Shown: positions 1 to 13,800 of the stretch, one piece after another
Position numbering within the stretch: the first letter of the stretch is position 1
Layout of the letters: each line of letters begins with the position of its first letter
Assembly (NCBI GenBank): GCA_028565635.1
Contig: JAOXYB010022847.1
Coordinates: 1-33,066, forward strand
Reading direction: 5' to 3'
Origin: Phoronis ovalis
Lineage: Eukaryota > Phoronida > Phoronidae
DNA: 33,066 nt
Made by a program: the position numbers and the translations under genes
Notes under the pieces: model-generated
The model's input: the letters and a program-made list of their open reading frames with translations, nothing else
Database searches by the model: none
Told to the model about the DNA's origin: nothing

Positions 1-271
1 TGCGCCAACTCATTTTCATCACTTCTACTGTACTTATAAAACATGTATGCTTCATATTAATAATATGCAATTCCTTTTGCTCAAATAACCAATTTAAACA
101 GCGTACAATGATGATTCTTCGAATCGTCGTTGTCTTGTTACTGTTATTTCAACTGCATTAACTGTTTGATATGTGTAAATGACTTCTGGCTATTTCACAT
201 TATTTTAGAATTATTATTCAATGCACCTAATTTTGAAATGTCATATACAGTATCAGTCTCTATTTATGCAG

Positions 272-1848
272 GATGTAGAGGAACCTAAGCCAGCTGATTG
301 TAACACCACAGTAGTACCTAATCCTATTACAAACAGTAATGCAATACCACAGGCTGTAGACAACTCGGCAACCCCACAGCAAACAAATGGTACGATAACT
401 TAATAAACTTGTTTTATTATAATTACAATTATTATACAATTCATTAATATAATTATTATTATGACATCTTCATCAAGGATAGTAACCCCAGGTGGTGACT
501 GGAAACTGATTGTCCTTGTCATTATTAAGAGGTAACACATCCCTGGGAGGTACTGCAACATTACTGTCTTATATGTGTAATTGCCCTATAGACCCTCTTT
601 TTCCAGCCTCCACTTTTACTACTGGATATCTTTTTCATGCACTTTTTGCAAATAATTTTTTACCAGTTACAAATGATTGTTTACCGTAGTGTAAATAAAA
701 AATTTTTGTCCCACAGATATTTGACACTTCTAATCAAAATTATGTCAAAAACCTTGAATTGATCTTTCCATCACTGTTCCATCGCAACTACTTAAAGTTA
801 ATGACATTAAATATTAAATTTGCCTTAATTAATTAATTTTAAGAATTTCCATTAAAGTAGTTAAATGAATATGACATTACTGTATTTATTTGTTAATAGG
901 TTTGATGGCAGATGATAATGAAAATATGCACGTCTCTTGTACATTTATCAGCAAACTTCATGTAAAATGGATATGGCACTGTAAGCTCCTATAGATCAGA
1001 ACGTTTCCTTTTTTTTTTTTTGAATATTTCTTCAAATATTACAAAATAATTATGAATGTTGCAACTTATAATTGTGTTTTGTATATACAGCAGATGAGAA
1101 AGAACCAGTAACTGAGGATCCCAATAACAACAAAAATACTCCACAAGATAACAAGGAGAAGGAAGAGATTGACGATGAAAAGAAAGATGTAGGCAATGAA
1201 AAGGGTATGACTAGAACTTAATATTAATTTTTGATAATAATTTGAAAGTATGGATGCTTCACATATTTTCCAATAGTCATATCTTCGAATTCGTTTGCAT
1301 TTCATAATTATTTATATTAATAAGTAGTTGGTAGCTGTCTGTAATTTCTTCATTCAATATAATTATAGTGTTATTTTGCATTAATTCAACGTGACTGTCA
1401 GAAAGTTCATTCATGTTATGACAACTAGAGTCTAATCAAATTATTTGTCTTGCTCTGTAAGATTTAAATGAGTCAGACACTGAGCTGATGTTCGTAAGTA
1501 AAATTTGTTGAATTTTTACGTTTAAAAGTGTTTGTTTTTTCATACTTTAAAGTTACGTATTAATTTAAAGTATTATTTTATGTTCATTTTTATGACATAT
1601 CACTATTAAAAAATAGCCGACACATTTCATTCAGTTAAGTGGAATAAAGTATACAGGACAATGATAAAGGCGATAGAGATATGTTGTTTTTTTAAAAGTT
1701 AAATAATTTTCACACAGGTGATTCTACCAAGCCAGTGGAACCACCACCAGCACCTAGTCGAACAAACACTGACATGGAACAACAGGACTCCAAGCTAAAC
1801 ACTGCTTCATCTAAAAAAGCTAAGAATAAGGGAATCCCAAAACCACAG
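272..1848 (+). other. SPEF2: SPEF2 exons 1-3 of the window: acidic, polar linker
   Basis: Three exons (272-389, 1091-1204, 1718-1848) encode 121 residues of low complexity. The first is rich in Asn, Thr and Pro (VVPNPITNSNAIPQAVDN). The second is acidic and Lys-rich (NKEKEEIDDEKKDVGNEK). The third is Pro-rich and then Lys-rich, ending IPKPQ. The first starts in phase 0 after TATTTATGCAG, and the phase 1 junctions between them are all of the G|G type. The third ends in phase 0 at CACAG|GTGCAA. They join directly to the AMP-binding part of the kinase domain, so the P-loop must lie upstream of the window. This is probably a disordered linker. The introns at 390-1090 and 1205-1717 hold nothing I recognise. 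Confidence 0.8.
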
Positions 1849-4800
1849 GTGCAATTTCTAGACAGATTGTTTCTATTTAAGATGGCTATACATGTGGCTG
1901 TTTCAGCAGATTGGTCAAAGTTATACCTGTCCAATAAAATTATTTTGGCTGTACCTGTTTAGTAGTCTTGAGTTTACAATAAAGGCAATTGATTTAATTT
2001 AGAAATTCAGTCAACTACAAATAAGTAACTTTTATATTTTGAACAAAATTGTATTCAGTTGAACGGGAACTGATGAAATTTCAAACAAAATAATTCAATA
2101 ATTTAGAAACAACAGTTGCTGAATAGTCTGCCATTTTAAAAAGTTTATCTAGAACCATGCCTGAGTGTGTCACATGTTTATCCTGAACTTGGAAAGAGAC
2201 ATTGTTGGAATTTTGTGTCGTGGGTCTGGTTTCCTTCATTCAATGTTGCTGCTTAAATACTAACACTATGTGCTCCAATGCTGTTATCATGTTGCATTTC
2301 ATATAGAAAACATACTTAGTTCAAGCGCATTCTATTCTAGTTATTGGTGCATGATTTGAGTGTTAAATATGATTGAATTTGACAGTCAGGCTGATTGTTA
2401 AAAAATATTTATTTTTAATTATAGCAATAGATTAATTGTAAATTTTTTCAGTCTGAAATTATAACATTTTTCTCAGACATGTGAAAGTGAAATTTAAGTA
2501 GTTTCATTTAAAAAATGTAAAAAACAATGTTTTGCTCATGGCTACTTGCTGCTTTATCTAGCTTATATCATGTGTTTCGGTCTTGAAATATGTGTTGTGA
2601 TCCAGCTGTATTTGATATCTTTTAAAAGAAATAATGTTTATCTGATTTGTGTTATGTGTGATATATGTGATATAATTTTAAAAAATGGTGCTTGAATTAA
2701 AATTATCCTAATTGATCTTAAAGGACATGACAAATGTTTAAATCAGTTCATTGTTAATTTACTATATGGGGTAAAAAAAATTGCAAAAAGAAATAAAAAC
2801 TCATATGATTGAATGAAACAAGTTGTTTTGAGGAAGGTACATGATGAATGTGCAGTATTATGATACGTATGTGTGGTGTGTGACTGTCAGCATTGTTGTG
2901 TATGTGTGGACCTAATTACTATAACGTTGTCCATATATATTTCTTTGAAATGTTATCATATTCAGTTGGATTTCAGGATAGTTCATATGATATAAGCTGA
3001 GAACTGCTTTTGCTTGTATTACTTATTTCTCTGCTCCCTGTAGCAAAGTGCAAGAGCCAAACTTGGCGCCAAAGCGTTAAAGTTCTTAAAGAAGGGGAAA
3101 CCTGTCGAGGATCAAGTCATTGTGGACATAATGGTTGAAGCTGTCAGGTATGCAATGTACTTTACATGTGTACAGTTTATTTTATTGTTTAATATTTCAT
3201 TTTAAATCAGTCACTGTAATTTAAAATATAACAGTTCAAGCTTTAGGATATCAGGAATGTATAATTTAAAGCTGCAATACTACACATTTTTAAATTTCAT
3301 CATAACATTACTTTGATTTGAAAGTGTAAGCTATCTAACCTGATTGACGTTAGAACAATTGTATTTATTTACATTAATTTTATTATTATTGGTTGCAGCA
3401 TTTAAATTTTAACTTAATTATAATCACATTGTGTTTTTTTATATTTTTTCTCATCTACCATATAGGAGAGTACCAGAAGGCACTGGATGGGTAATGGATG
3501 GTTTTCCAACCACATATATTCAAGCAAAGATGTTAGAAAAAGCTTTAAGTGGACTTGATACTGCGAAACAAGAGCAACAAAAAGCTCCAAAAGATACTAA
3601 GGGCCGTCTAAGAAAATCTCAGCTTGCTCCCGATCCTAAACCATCCAAAACAGAAGCAGATAATAAAAGTGGAATAGACGTCATCATACTGTTTGATGTC
3701 GCAGATGATTTGTGCTTAAAGAGATCAGCTGGAAGAACAAGTCAGTTGCGATTTTATTTTTTACATATTACATTTTTAAAAATAAATTGTTCTGTCCAAT
3801 GTTTACAAGGTATGTATATAATATCATACGCTAAACATTTTTTTTACTTGAGAACTAAAGGCCTCTTCCAGTGAGGAGGTAAAATAACTCGGCTTTGTGA
3901 AACAGGAAAGGACTTTTGTGATTGTATAACTTTAGAGGTTTGAACTCAGCTTTGGTAATTAGAATTACACATCAGTACCATACATAGCAATTGCTGATTA
4001 CACTGTATCTCTGAACTATTCGTCACATCTCTTTATAATGTTGTAGAAGCAGTGCAAGCTGAAGAGCAGTATCACCAAGAATTTAAACCACCACCAGATG
4101 GAACTGCCACAGGTATAGGTAAACAGGAAAAGGTTGTTCCAGTAGAAGATCCAGCTCATGACATGGAACAAGTTCAACACAGGTGAGTGATTTGAAAAAA
4201 TCCAGTTGGATTAGCATTATATAATTGCCAGCTATACAATGTATTTTGAGTACTAATAGTCGATTCAAAAAGAACCAACATACCCAGGTCATTTATTAGA
4301 GAAATGTTCATTTTGGCAAAAAAAATCAGAAGGACACCCAGTCATGACATTTTTTCGTGGAAAATGCCAGACGTACAATATTATCTAGTTTTAAAGTGTA
4401 CATTTTTTTTGTTGGTGAATGTAGAATTACAGGATTTCTGGATGCTTGGCCCAAGTTGGAAAAGTGGTTCACCAGATTTGGTTGCTTGAGGAAGGTAGAT
4501 GCAGCTTTAACCCAGGAATCACTCTTCTTGGAAGTTGAGAACGTACTAGAGGACACCTTGGATAAGGTTTGTTATGAAATTTGCCAGCACAAAACTCGTC
4601 AGTTTTTTACTAGTTTAAGAAGTATTGCGAAATTTGATTTATTCACAGTTTCTTTGCAAAATGCTTTTTATAAATACTTTTAATTATATAATTGTGAACT
4701 AGCTATAAAATACAATAAAAATTACCAGAAACTGTTACTTTAGACACATTATTTGTTTAATTTATTATTTTTCAGTTGCCTCATTCCTTTGTAAAAATAT

Positions 4801-7800
4801 ATGATGTCTAGCAAAATGTCAGCTGTCTTGCAACTTGCCTACTGACACATATCATATTGTCAATGCTAGACTAAGTATTTTTATCCTTTTTCATGGTTTT
4901 TTTAAATTTATATAATTATGATGATAGATATTTACACCTTTCAGATTCAGGGAAAAGGGATCTATGCAGAGGTTATTTCAGTGGAGCCTGAGACTGTAGA
5001 AAAACCTCCAGAGCCCCCTGTTGAGGAGCCACCACCCCCTCCTCCAGAACCTGTTGAGACCCCAAAGGAGGACGAGGGTAAAAGATCGCGACCATCTTCA
5101 AAGAAAGGTTCCAGAGCAGGTTGGTTTGGATTCTTTCATATTATATAAGTCAGAGTAAGACTGTAAGCATCTGCATGATTTATTTACTCTCACTGTCCCT
5201 TTTAAAGAATGGTCACAAAATGTACTTAAAGGCTTCACTATAGATGGATAACATCAAATGGCATGCCATTCCAGTTGCTGAGTACTGGAAAAGTGAACTT
5301 ATTATGGCTTCAATGTTTTGTACAATTTTCATCCAGTATATTCAGCCTGTTTATATTAGGTGTCCCATTTGTATACTCCAAAGAGCGTGTTTATTTAGTT
5401 CCCCATTTGCTTTAGATAAAAGTTTTACTTGCATGTATTATCGAACAATTTGTCTCTATAGACAAGGGGAAAAAACGAAAGAAAGGAGTGGCAGAGTACC
5501 CCCCAACCGAAGCAAAAGGCAAGCTAAAGTAGTCAACATATAATGCTGATCACATGATAGTATTTCTGTTAGTTTTCATTGGTTGTTTATCAACTGGTGT
5601 CTTGTTCCATCAGCCTTGAGTATCATATCTGACACAAATCTTGTATAATTATATGATTGTACAGATTATGTACTGATTATCTAGATTATTTATTTAGTGA
5701 CACACTGTTTCTGTTATTTTGTAGTTTTGTTATTTCACTAAACTTGTGGTCTAATAGTTTTTAATGTAATGATGAATATTAAATATTAATTACTAATTTT
5801 TAGATCATGCAAGGACATTTATAAGGCATATTGTTAATAATAGGTACTAATATTACTTAAGATATTTAATTCCAAATTAATTACAAAGTTATAGACTGAG
5901 ATTATTTTATCATTAAGAAAACTTGCAGCTACATTGAACTTGATTCAAAAAAATTAAATTGAATCATTGCATAATTGTGTTACTGGTATGTGGTACATTA
6001 ATTAATATTTATTTACTAGTACGGCACAGTACATTATATTATATCTGTACTCTGATGGCTTATTGGATTATACATTTAGTGGAATTAATACTGTTTTGTT
6101 TGTAGGGCCAAATAAAGACCGTCACAAATCCTTCCCATCCTCTAAAGGCAAATTAGATAATAAAGGCAAATTAGTTAATTTATAGTTATTATATTATTAT
6201 ACTAATGATGATCAGCTGTTATGTTATGTTTTATTAACTTTGATGAGTTTCTGAATACTGTATTACTGATAGGTAGACTAAAGTACTGAACCTATTCTGC
6301 TTAAGTTTACAACCTGTGTGCAGTACTTCTAGAACTTTTTGTCAAAAAAGAAGTTCTTGGGTGTGCTTTGGTTAGTAACCATAACCACAGGCTGAAATTA
6401 TGGGACGGTATAATACTCAACCTTTATAATTAGTATGCATATTGATCAACGAAGGTAATTTTGTTTTTTTATCTGAAAATATATAACTCACTGGAAGATC
6501 TAAAACTAGGTGCTTTTGTAATCTTTTGTTTTATAAGCTAGACAAAAAGTGTATTTATTCACTGATTAAGATAATTGTTGGACGATTTTAGGTTCAGGAA
6601 AAAGGTCTGGTTCTCGTACATCTTCCAAGGGATCGAAGGACAGAGCCAAGTCCCCTAAGGGCAAGGATAAAGATAAGGGCAGGGAAAAGAGTGAGAGTCC
6701 TAAAAGAAAAGTTGCTTCCGGTAAAGGAACTCCTAAAGGAAGTAGAGGTATACACCTCTTGATTTTGTAATATTGTTGTGCATAAATCTTATTGGATACA
6801 TATGTTCTTTTACAGAGTAGTTCAGCTATTCATTTGCTATAGAGATGCTTGTGCATAAAGTTGAAGCGAATTAATACAATTTTAGTCAACTTAAGATTAT
6901 ACAGAAAATAATTTGTAAACTACCTGCAGTGCTTTCAGTGTTCTATTGATTCCTTTGTAAGTGATGGGAACCTTGATCAGTAATTCTGCAGTTTGCTTCC
7001 TAATGTGTATGAAACATACAATTATATATCTTAATCGGATTATTCACAATGAAGACATAACTTTAATGGGTTTTTTTAATTCTAAATTGTTTTTTTTTTA
7101 GCTTGGATGATGCCAGATTAATATTTTTAATTCATGCACTTTATAATCCCATTATTTTTAACACAGATTTCTTCAATATTGGAATGTTTTCTGCTTTATT
7201 TAGTACTAAGTATAATTGTGGGCAGAAAAAGGACTCTCTCTAGTGTTGTTTTCAGGTCCCAGAATTCAGAACATTAGCAGTTTTAACAGGTTATACTACT
7301 TTGCAGACATACACTAATAGACAAACTTATCTCATAACTTCACTTTAGGTTCCTCTGCTACTGGTAAACGAGGACGCAGTAGGTCAGGAGGTAAGAAGTC
7401 TAAAACTCCTGAACCTGAACCAGAACCTGAACCAGAAATTCCTCCTGGAACCCCTCCACCTGCTCCTGGATCTGATCTCTGGGAGTATGTCGATGAACCT
7501 ATAGAACAGGTAAAATAACTTTTTTTAAATTAAATTTATTAAATTACATAAAATAAATCAATTTTATTTGAAACATCTGGAAAAAGTAAATTAAAACCAA
7601 ATGGGCTCAATTTGTTATAAAACTGTTTTAACATCAAATATTCAAACAACACAGTCAGAAAGCAATCAATATGATTTTCCAGAACTAAATACTGCTGGTT
7701 AGGACTTAAGAAAGCGATTTTTCTTCAGTGTGTAATTTTCTTCCTTCATAGGTTTTTTTATCCATCAAGATTTTGTGTGCCAATTGAAGTTAGACTGTAT

Positions 7801-10800
7801 TTTGTGTCCTTACATTAAAAAAATTTGCTTATTGAGGGAATAAATGAAACTTTTTTATAGGTTTAAAATCTGACAATATCTGTTTTAGAATCTTGCTGAA
7901 ATTCTTGCACCGCATTGGGAGGCAGTAGAAAATACATATATTGGCAGTAGTAAACAAGTATTCAAAACTGTTCGTGACGAGAGAGAAAATATGATACGAT
8001 ACTTTTATAAAATAAGGTATGGTAGTCTAATTTATTGTTTTTGCAACTATATCGCTGTACTATAAAGTTCTTCTGATTGTCTTTGCTGCAAAATGATATC
8101 ATGATTTTTGTCTTAGCCAATATAGATTTTTGTCTAAGATTTTTGTCTTAGTGTTTTTATGTATACTACAAACCAAGTTTGTTTTCGGTATATTATGAAA
8201 TGTTCTAGTCTTGGTAATAGTAAAATTCAATTTCTTGCATGTTTTTTACTTGCTAACTAGAAGTCTTATTTACTGCAGCTATGTGCAATGGTGACCAACA
8301 GTGCCAGCTTATTTTATTAATAAAAATAATGTCTGATATCAAAAATAGGCAAAATGCAAAATTCATATATAATTCTAATAAATTTTGTCTCAATGTTTTG
8401 TTTCAGGAAGGACTACCAAGCTTATTTAAGGCGACCAGATCATAAGCAAGAGTTTATTTCACAGTGGCAAAAAGAATACAATGCTATATCAGATGATATG
8501 AGGGACGACGAAGAAACTCGGTCAGAAGCACATCAACGCATTGACGATGTCCGAGAAAGATTATGGACAATTTGTGATGATAGAAAATTGCAAGCAGAAA
8601 AGGAACGGACAGATATTATGAATGATGGATGGTTAGAAGATAGAATGGGAGTACTTAGTAATCATTATATCACACAAATGCAGGTCAGTCATTATAGTAA
8701 GCTGTTAACTTATATTGGAGGCATGATGGTTTTTGAATTTCTGAACTCAAACTTCAGGAATATAAATGGAAAAGTTGCTTTCATGCTCTTCAACCTGACT
8801 TAGGGAAATTGACTTTTTTGGTCGCTTCATGGCTAATTAAACAAAACAGACAAATGTATCACACAATAAGTGCAAATTACATCAGAATTATAGCTGTAAC
8901 TGTTATAAAGATGCAGATTGACAGTAAAATGCTTCTAGTGAGAAATCAATGTACGCAAATATAGTGTATTATTAGTTGTTTTAGATCAAATTAATTTAAT
9001 CTAGAAATTATTATTAATTATATAATAATTAAAATTCCTTAATTTTAAATGTTATGAGCATTGGTACAGGTACCCGTTCTCATTAATATAGTTTTTTGTT
9101 TGTTCGTTTCTAGTCTGAAGTAGATAGATTCCAGGACACTGTCCGTCTATTAAAAGATTATTACAGAGGCATGGAAGGCCATATTCCTGATGAACAGAAC
9201 CAAGCATATGCCAGAATTGCTTTGATAGATGTAAGTATAATGCTTATGCCAATTCAGTTGCAATTATTAAGTAGAAATTTAAATGTCACTGATGAGTTAA
9301 ATTTTTAGATGCTTTTTTCTTTAAACCAAACATATTTACTTCATAATTATAGACCTTTGATACAAAATTATATTATTTCCTTTTGACAGCTTCCACCAAC
9401 AGAAAGGCCTGGTTCACCAACAAAAAGTGTGTCGGGCGAATCTCAAAATGTACCTCCACCTAAAGAAGAAGTAGTTACTCCTACTCCACCAAAAGAGCCA
9501 AAATCTAAGTCTAGTACGCCATCTGGTAGTAGAAAAAAGAGAAGAGGGTCTGGAAAGAAAAAGAAAGGGGATGATGAGGATGAAAGTATTCCTCCAACAC
9601 CGCTACCACAGCCTGCCGAAGAAGGAAAAAGGTAATAAATTTTGTATAATTGTATTTTAAAAAATTACTCAAGTAAATGTATTTATGTTGGCAGCAATTA
9701 GATACTTTCTAAACTAAACTGGCAACTAACTGGCAGCAAATGTCACCAGGTGTATCATATAGTACACAAATTTATTGCCTTACAGTAACATGGTTCCTAT
9801 CATTATATCATAATTATAAAACTTTGTCAGGTTAGATAAATAAATAACGAATGCTTAATATTGCTTTGCGTATCCATTTTGCCGTTATTAAACAGTTTCT
9901 TCTGGTAAAATGCTGAATCTTGCCTATACTAAAGGCTTTTTTTTCTCAACTGAGAGATGTTGCATTTTGTAAATGGGAAAATTTTTGATTACCAAACATA
10001 CCATGTGATATTTGATTTAATGATTCATTTCATTAGCCCAAGTTGATAGAATCATCAAGTGATACTTCTAAGGCATCAATTCATGTAAAACAAGATTTTG
10101 TAGCTGCTATGGCAACACATTTTGAAAAATAATGTGAAGTTAGGTCAAACCAAAAAGAAACCTGGCTTAATGGGCACAACCACTTCATATTTTGGCATTT
10201 TCACTTTTTGTTTAATTTTTTGAAAATAATGAGTGTGACTGCTTCAAAAAAAATATATTAAGCCCAACTTGGTGTGGCTTTCTAAGTGCTTTTAACGTAT
10301 TTTGAGAACCCTGGTCAATTTGCTAGAGAATACTCTGACAATTAAGTGTCTAAATTAAAAAGTTTAATCACAATAAATAAAAATTAGATTAAGAAGGTAA
10401 CTCGTCAACCAAAAAAAATTTTACTGTCTAATAGTATCAGAGGAAAACATTTGCCAGTTCGGATAAAACCTTAGAAATAGGTAAAAATGGTGCTTTTTAG
10501 CTTGTATCATTAACAAATTTAGCCCGTTTCTTTATGAACTAGTTACAAATATTAAATTAAAACGATCTATGAAGTTTTGTGTGTTACTTTTAAGACTATA
10601 ATCATTTTTATATGTTGCATATTAGACTTGCTCAAGTCCTTGTGAACATAAAAAAAAAAAAATAAAAAAAAAAAAATTATGTTTAATTCTCTTTTACATC
10701 AGTCTTTTACATCAGTGTTTTTTAATTATCTCGAAAAATTTTTTTTACTATCATACATATGTTGGGTGTTTGCCGTCCGCTAACACTCAACATATATATA

Positions 10801-13800
10801 TATGATAGTAAAAAAAATAAAATTTTTTCGAGATAATTAAAAACACTGATGTAAAACACATAAAAAAGAGAAATAAACATTATTTTTTTTATTTTTTTAA
10901 GTTCATAGGGACTTGAGCAAGTCTAGTTGCATATAGAATGCTTACTTTTGAACTGTAACATCTATGTCTACAGGATTCCTCTTGTACCCCGACGTCCTGT
11001 CTCAACTGACCCTACTCCTCAACAATCATCTGGTCCACCTCCTGCTAAAGAGAAAAAGGGTGATAAGAAGGCAGATAAAAAGAAAGCTGCTCAAGTTGTT
11101 CAAGAAGAAAAGCCTGAAAGTCCATTACCTCCAATGGATCCTGATGAGAAATTAGTGTATGATGCATATACCAATGCCTGTTCCTTTACTACTAATGTTG
11201 TAAGTTAACAGTAATTCAAGACACATTAAGATACAGCCAGGTTAGGTTATCAGAAATAGCTACTGGCCTTCTTTATAACCAGTAGAAATAAACTGATACA
11301 CATTAATTTTATGATTGAGATATGTAAATGATAAAACTTAAATTTTCATTAATTATTTTGATTATTAGTTATCAAAATAATGTACTAAAAGCCTTTTGAA
11401 CTCCAAATTCTACTATTTGCTGCACAGTATGAGATGCTGTTGATACAATAGTTAACTTGGTTATTGTAAACTTACAGATTACTACCGAGCTAGCTGCTCT
11501 TGAAGCTGAAGATGAGGCTATGAAGGAGAAAGAGCGAGAAAAAGAACGTGAGAGAGAAAAGAAAGCAGCTGCAGATAAAGGAAAAGGTGGCAAAAAGGGA
11601 AAAGGTGGAAAAAGTAGAAGTCCTAGTCCTAAGAAAGGAAAAGGAAAGAAAACTCCCGAACCTGAACCAGTGCCAGCGACACCTGGTGAGTTAATTCAGA
11701 AGTGCAGAAATTAAATCTGGTAAATTTTATAGGATAAATGAACAATATCTCATTCACTGGTTGGTATTGAATAATCTATAATTAATTTAATAAATAATGT
11801 AAGGTAAAAAACATCGATATTTGGATGTTTTTTTTGATAGTTATTTTTATAAGCAGTAAATGAATAATTTTGCTATTTTTTAAATGACAGATTTTATACA
11901 AAGCTTTTAATAATCAATTTAAAAGCAACTACTATAGTTTTGCAGAGGAAATGTTTCTTTGTATAAAAAAATGATCAGACAGCAGTACTTTATAGAATTT
12001 CTTTTCAGTTGAAGAAGAAAGTGAGGAAGAAAAGGCAAAAAAACTCCTCAAAGAAAGAATGAGACAAGAATATATTGCTGCCATGCAAGAGGAAGGTATA
12101 ATTGTTTCTAAAAAATTAATGACGGTATAAATTAAGTGCAATTTTACCAAAACACCAGGTTACCATTGAATGTTATAATTTATGTATAATTTTGTTTGTG
12201 CTATTTCTGTGTATGAAAAGCATTCCAAATTATTTCAGGCCTGGGTTAATATGTGGCTAAATTATTTTATGAAGAACACATCGCTCAATTCTGCACATGT
12301 TCTAGCCTTGAAAAAAGTATATCTTGAATATGTATGTCTCTTCATAGTATTTCATTAAACGTCAAATAAAATATTCTTTGTTCATCTTTACAGATGCGGC
12401 TTGCAAAGTTAGATTGGAACTAATCAAGCTTCACTCCGTCGGTGTTCTTCAGGATTTAAAGAGTAAAGCAGACGAAGGCTTCAAAGATATGAATGATTGG
12501 CTGGGGGCACGATTCCTCAAAGAAATGGAAAGGTAAAGCAAGTAAATTACACTTTTTACCAGACTAACTCCTCAGCTGTTTTATCACAGTGTTACAGGAA
12601 AGATAGCTGATTGGTGCAAGTAATAGGGAAAGAGAAGACTACTTTGATGCTCTTGGTGGAGCTACTGATCGAAACCCAAACATTCCAAGCATGCAGCATC
12701 TTGTATGTGAACAATGAATGATACAGTTTTCTACAGGCTTGCATGATTCATTCATGAAGCACACCATGCTGGCGACATTTGGATATGATACCAGTTGTTC
12801 CATAAATTGTATGGGAATAGTGTTTTAGTGTAAAACATAATGGTCATGTCATGCACAGTTAAAGCATGTGACTGTGTAACTTCTGTTAAATACAAAGAAA
12901 GTGTCATGTGCTAAATAATGTCACTGATATAACAAATACTTTTAAGTTCATCCGTACTATCTTAAATGGGTTTTTGAACTTCTTTATTACAGCATTGATC
13001 ACATGTCAGAAGTGATGAGAAATGCTGTAGAAAAGCGTGAAAAAATCAATCATGAACTTATCATTCAACAAGAGGACTTCATGGTTAGCGAGGTGTGTAA
13101 TGGCAACCTATAAATAGTTTATTTAATTATGGTATTTTAAACTTATTAAATATTTTTAAACAAATAAGTGTTAGAACAAACAACCTAAAATGAATGTAAA
13201 ATATCTTTTGACTTGCTCTATGATGGTGGTAATTAATGAATTGAAGGGAATGCAGTGTAAGTTCAGAAAATAGGTTTCGACAGGATACAGTTTTATTATA
13301 GCTGGATGCTGCATCTCTGTGACAGGAACAGTTTGTTGTTTTGTTAGAACAGATTTGTCTTGTTGAACTTTTTTCTGAAAAAATAACTTTGTTTCCAATT
13401 TACATCAGGACATATGTTGTGTGAACATTTTTGAGGTAAAGATGAACATTAGAGGCGTAATGTATATCAGTGATATCAAACTTATGTTTTTATGGTTTTT
13501 ATCTGTATTTTTTGTATAATGTCCTCAAATTTTCATTCAATTTAAAACACCACACTTTCTAAGCTAGTAACCTTAAGCTTTTGTGCCAGAGTAAAGTGTA
13601 GAAACGTTTCTTCTTAATTAATTGAATAACAGTAACTCGTAGATATGTGTTCTGATTAAATAGAATACATAACTGTCAAGTCTCATGTTCAGTGCAAGTT
13701 TCCTGTTTAAATTCATAGATCAGTTTCTGCCATATTGTTTTTATACAAACAAATAAAAACACACACGATCTCCTGCACAAAATGTCTTCTAACTTGACAG

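Noticed and set aside
1066-1305. Minus-strand open frame with hydrophobic residues
   Set aside because: It is the complement of the Lys/Asp/Asn-rich SPEF2 exon 1091-1204 and flanking AT-rich intron. The hydrophobic look comes from reading AAA/AAT-rich sequence on the other strand.
12627-12702. The coding-like island as an extra constitutive SPEF2 exon
   Set aside because: It would enter in phase 2 and leave in phase 0, whereas the next exon at 12993 must be entered in phase 2, so inclusion would shift the frame.
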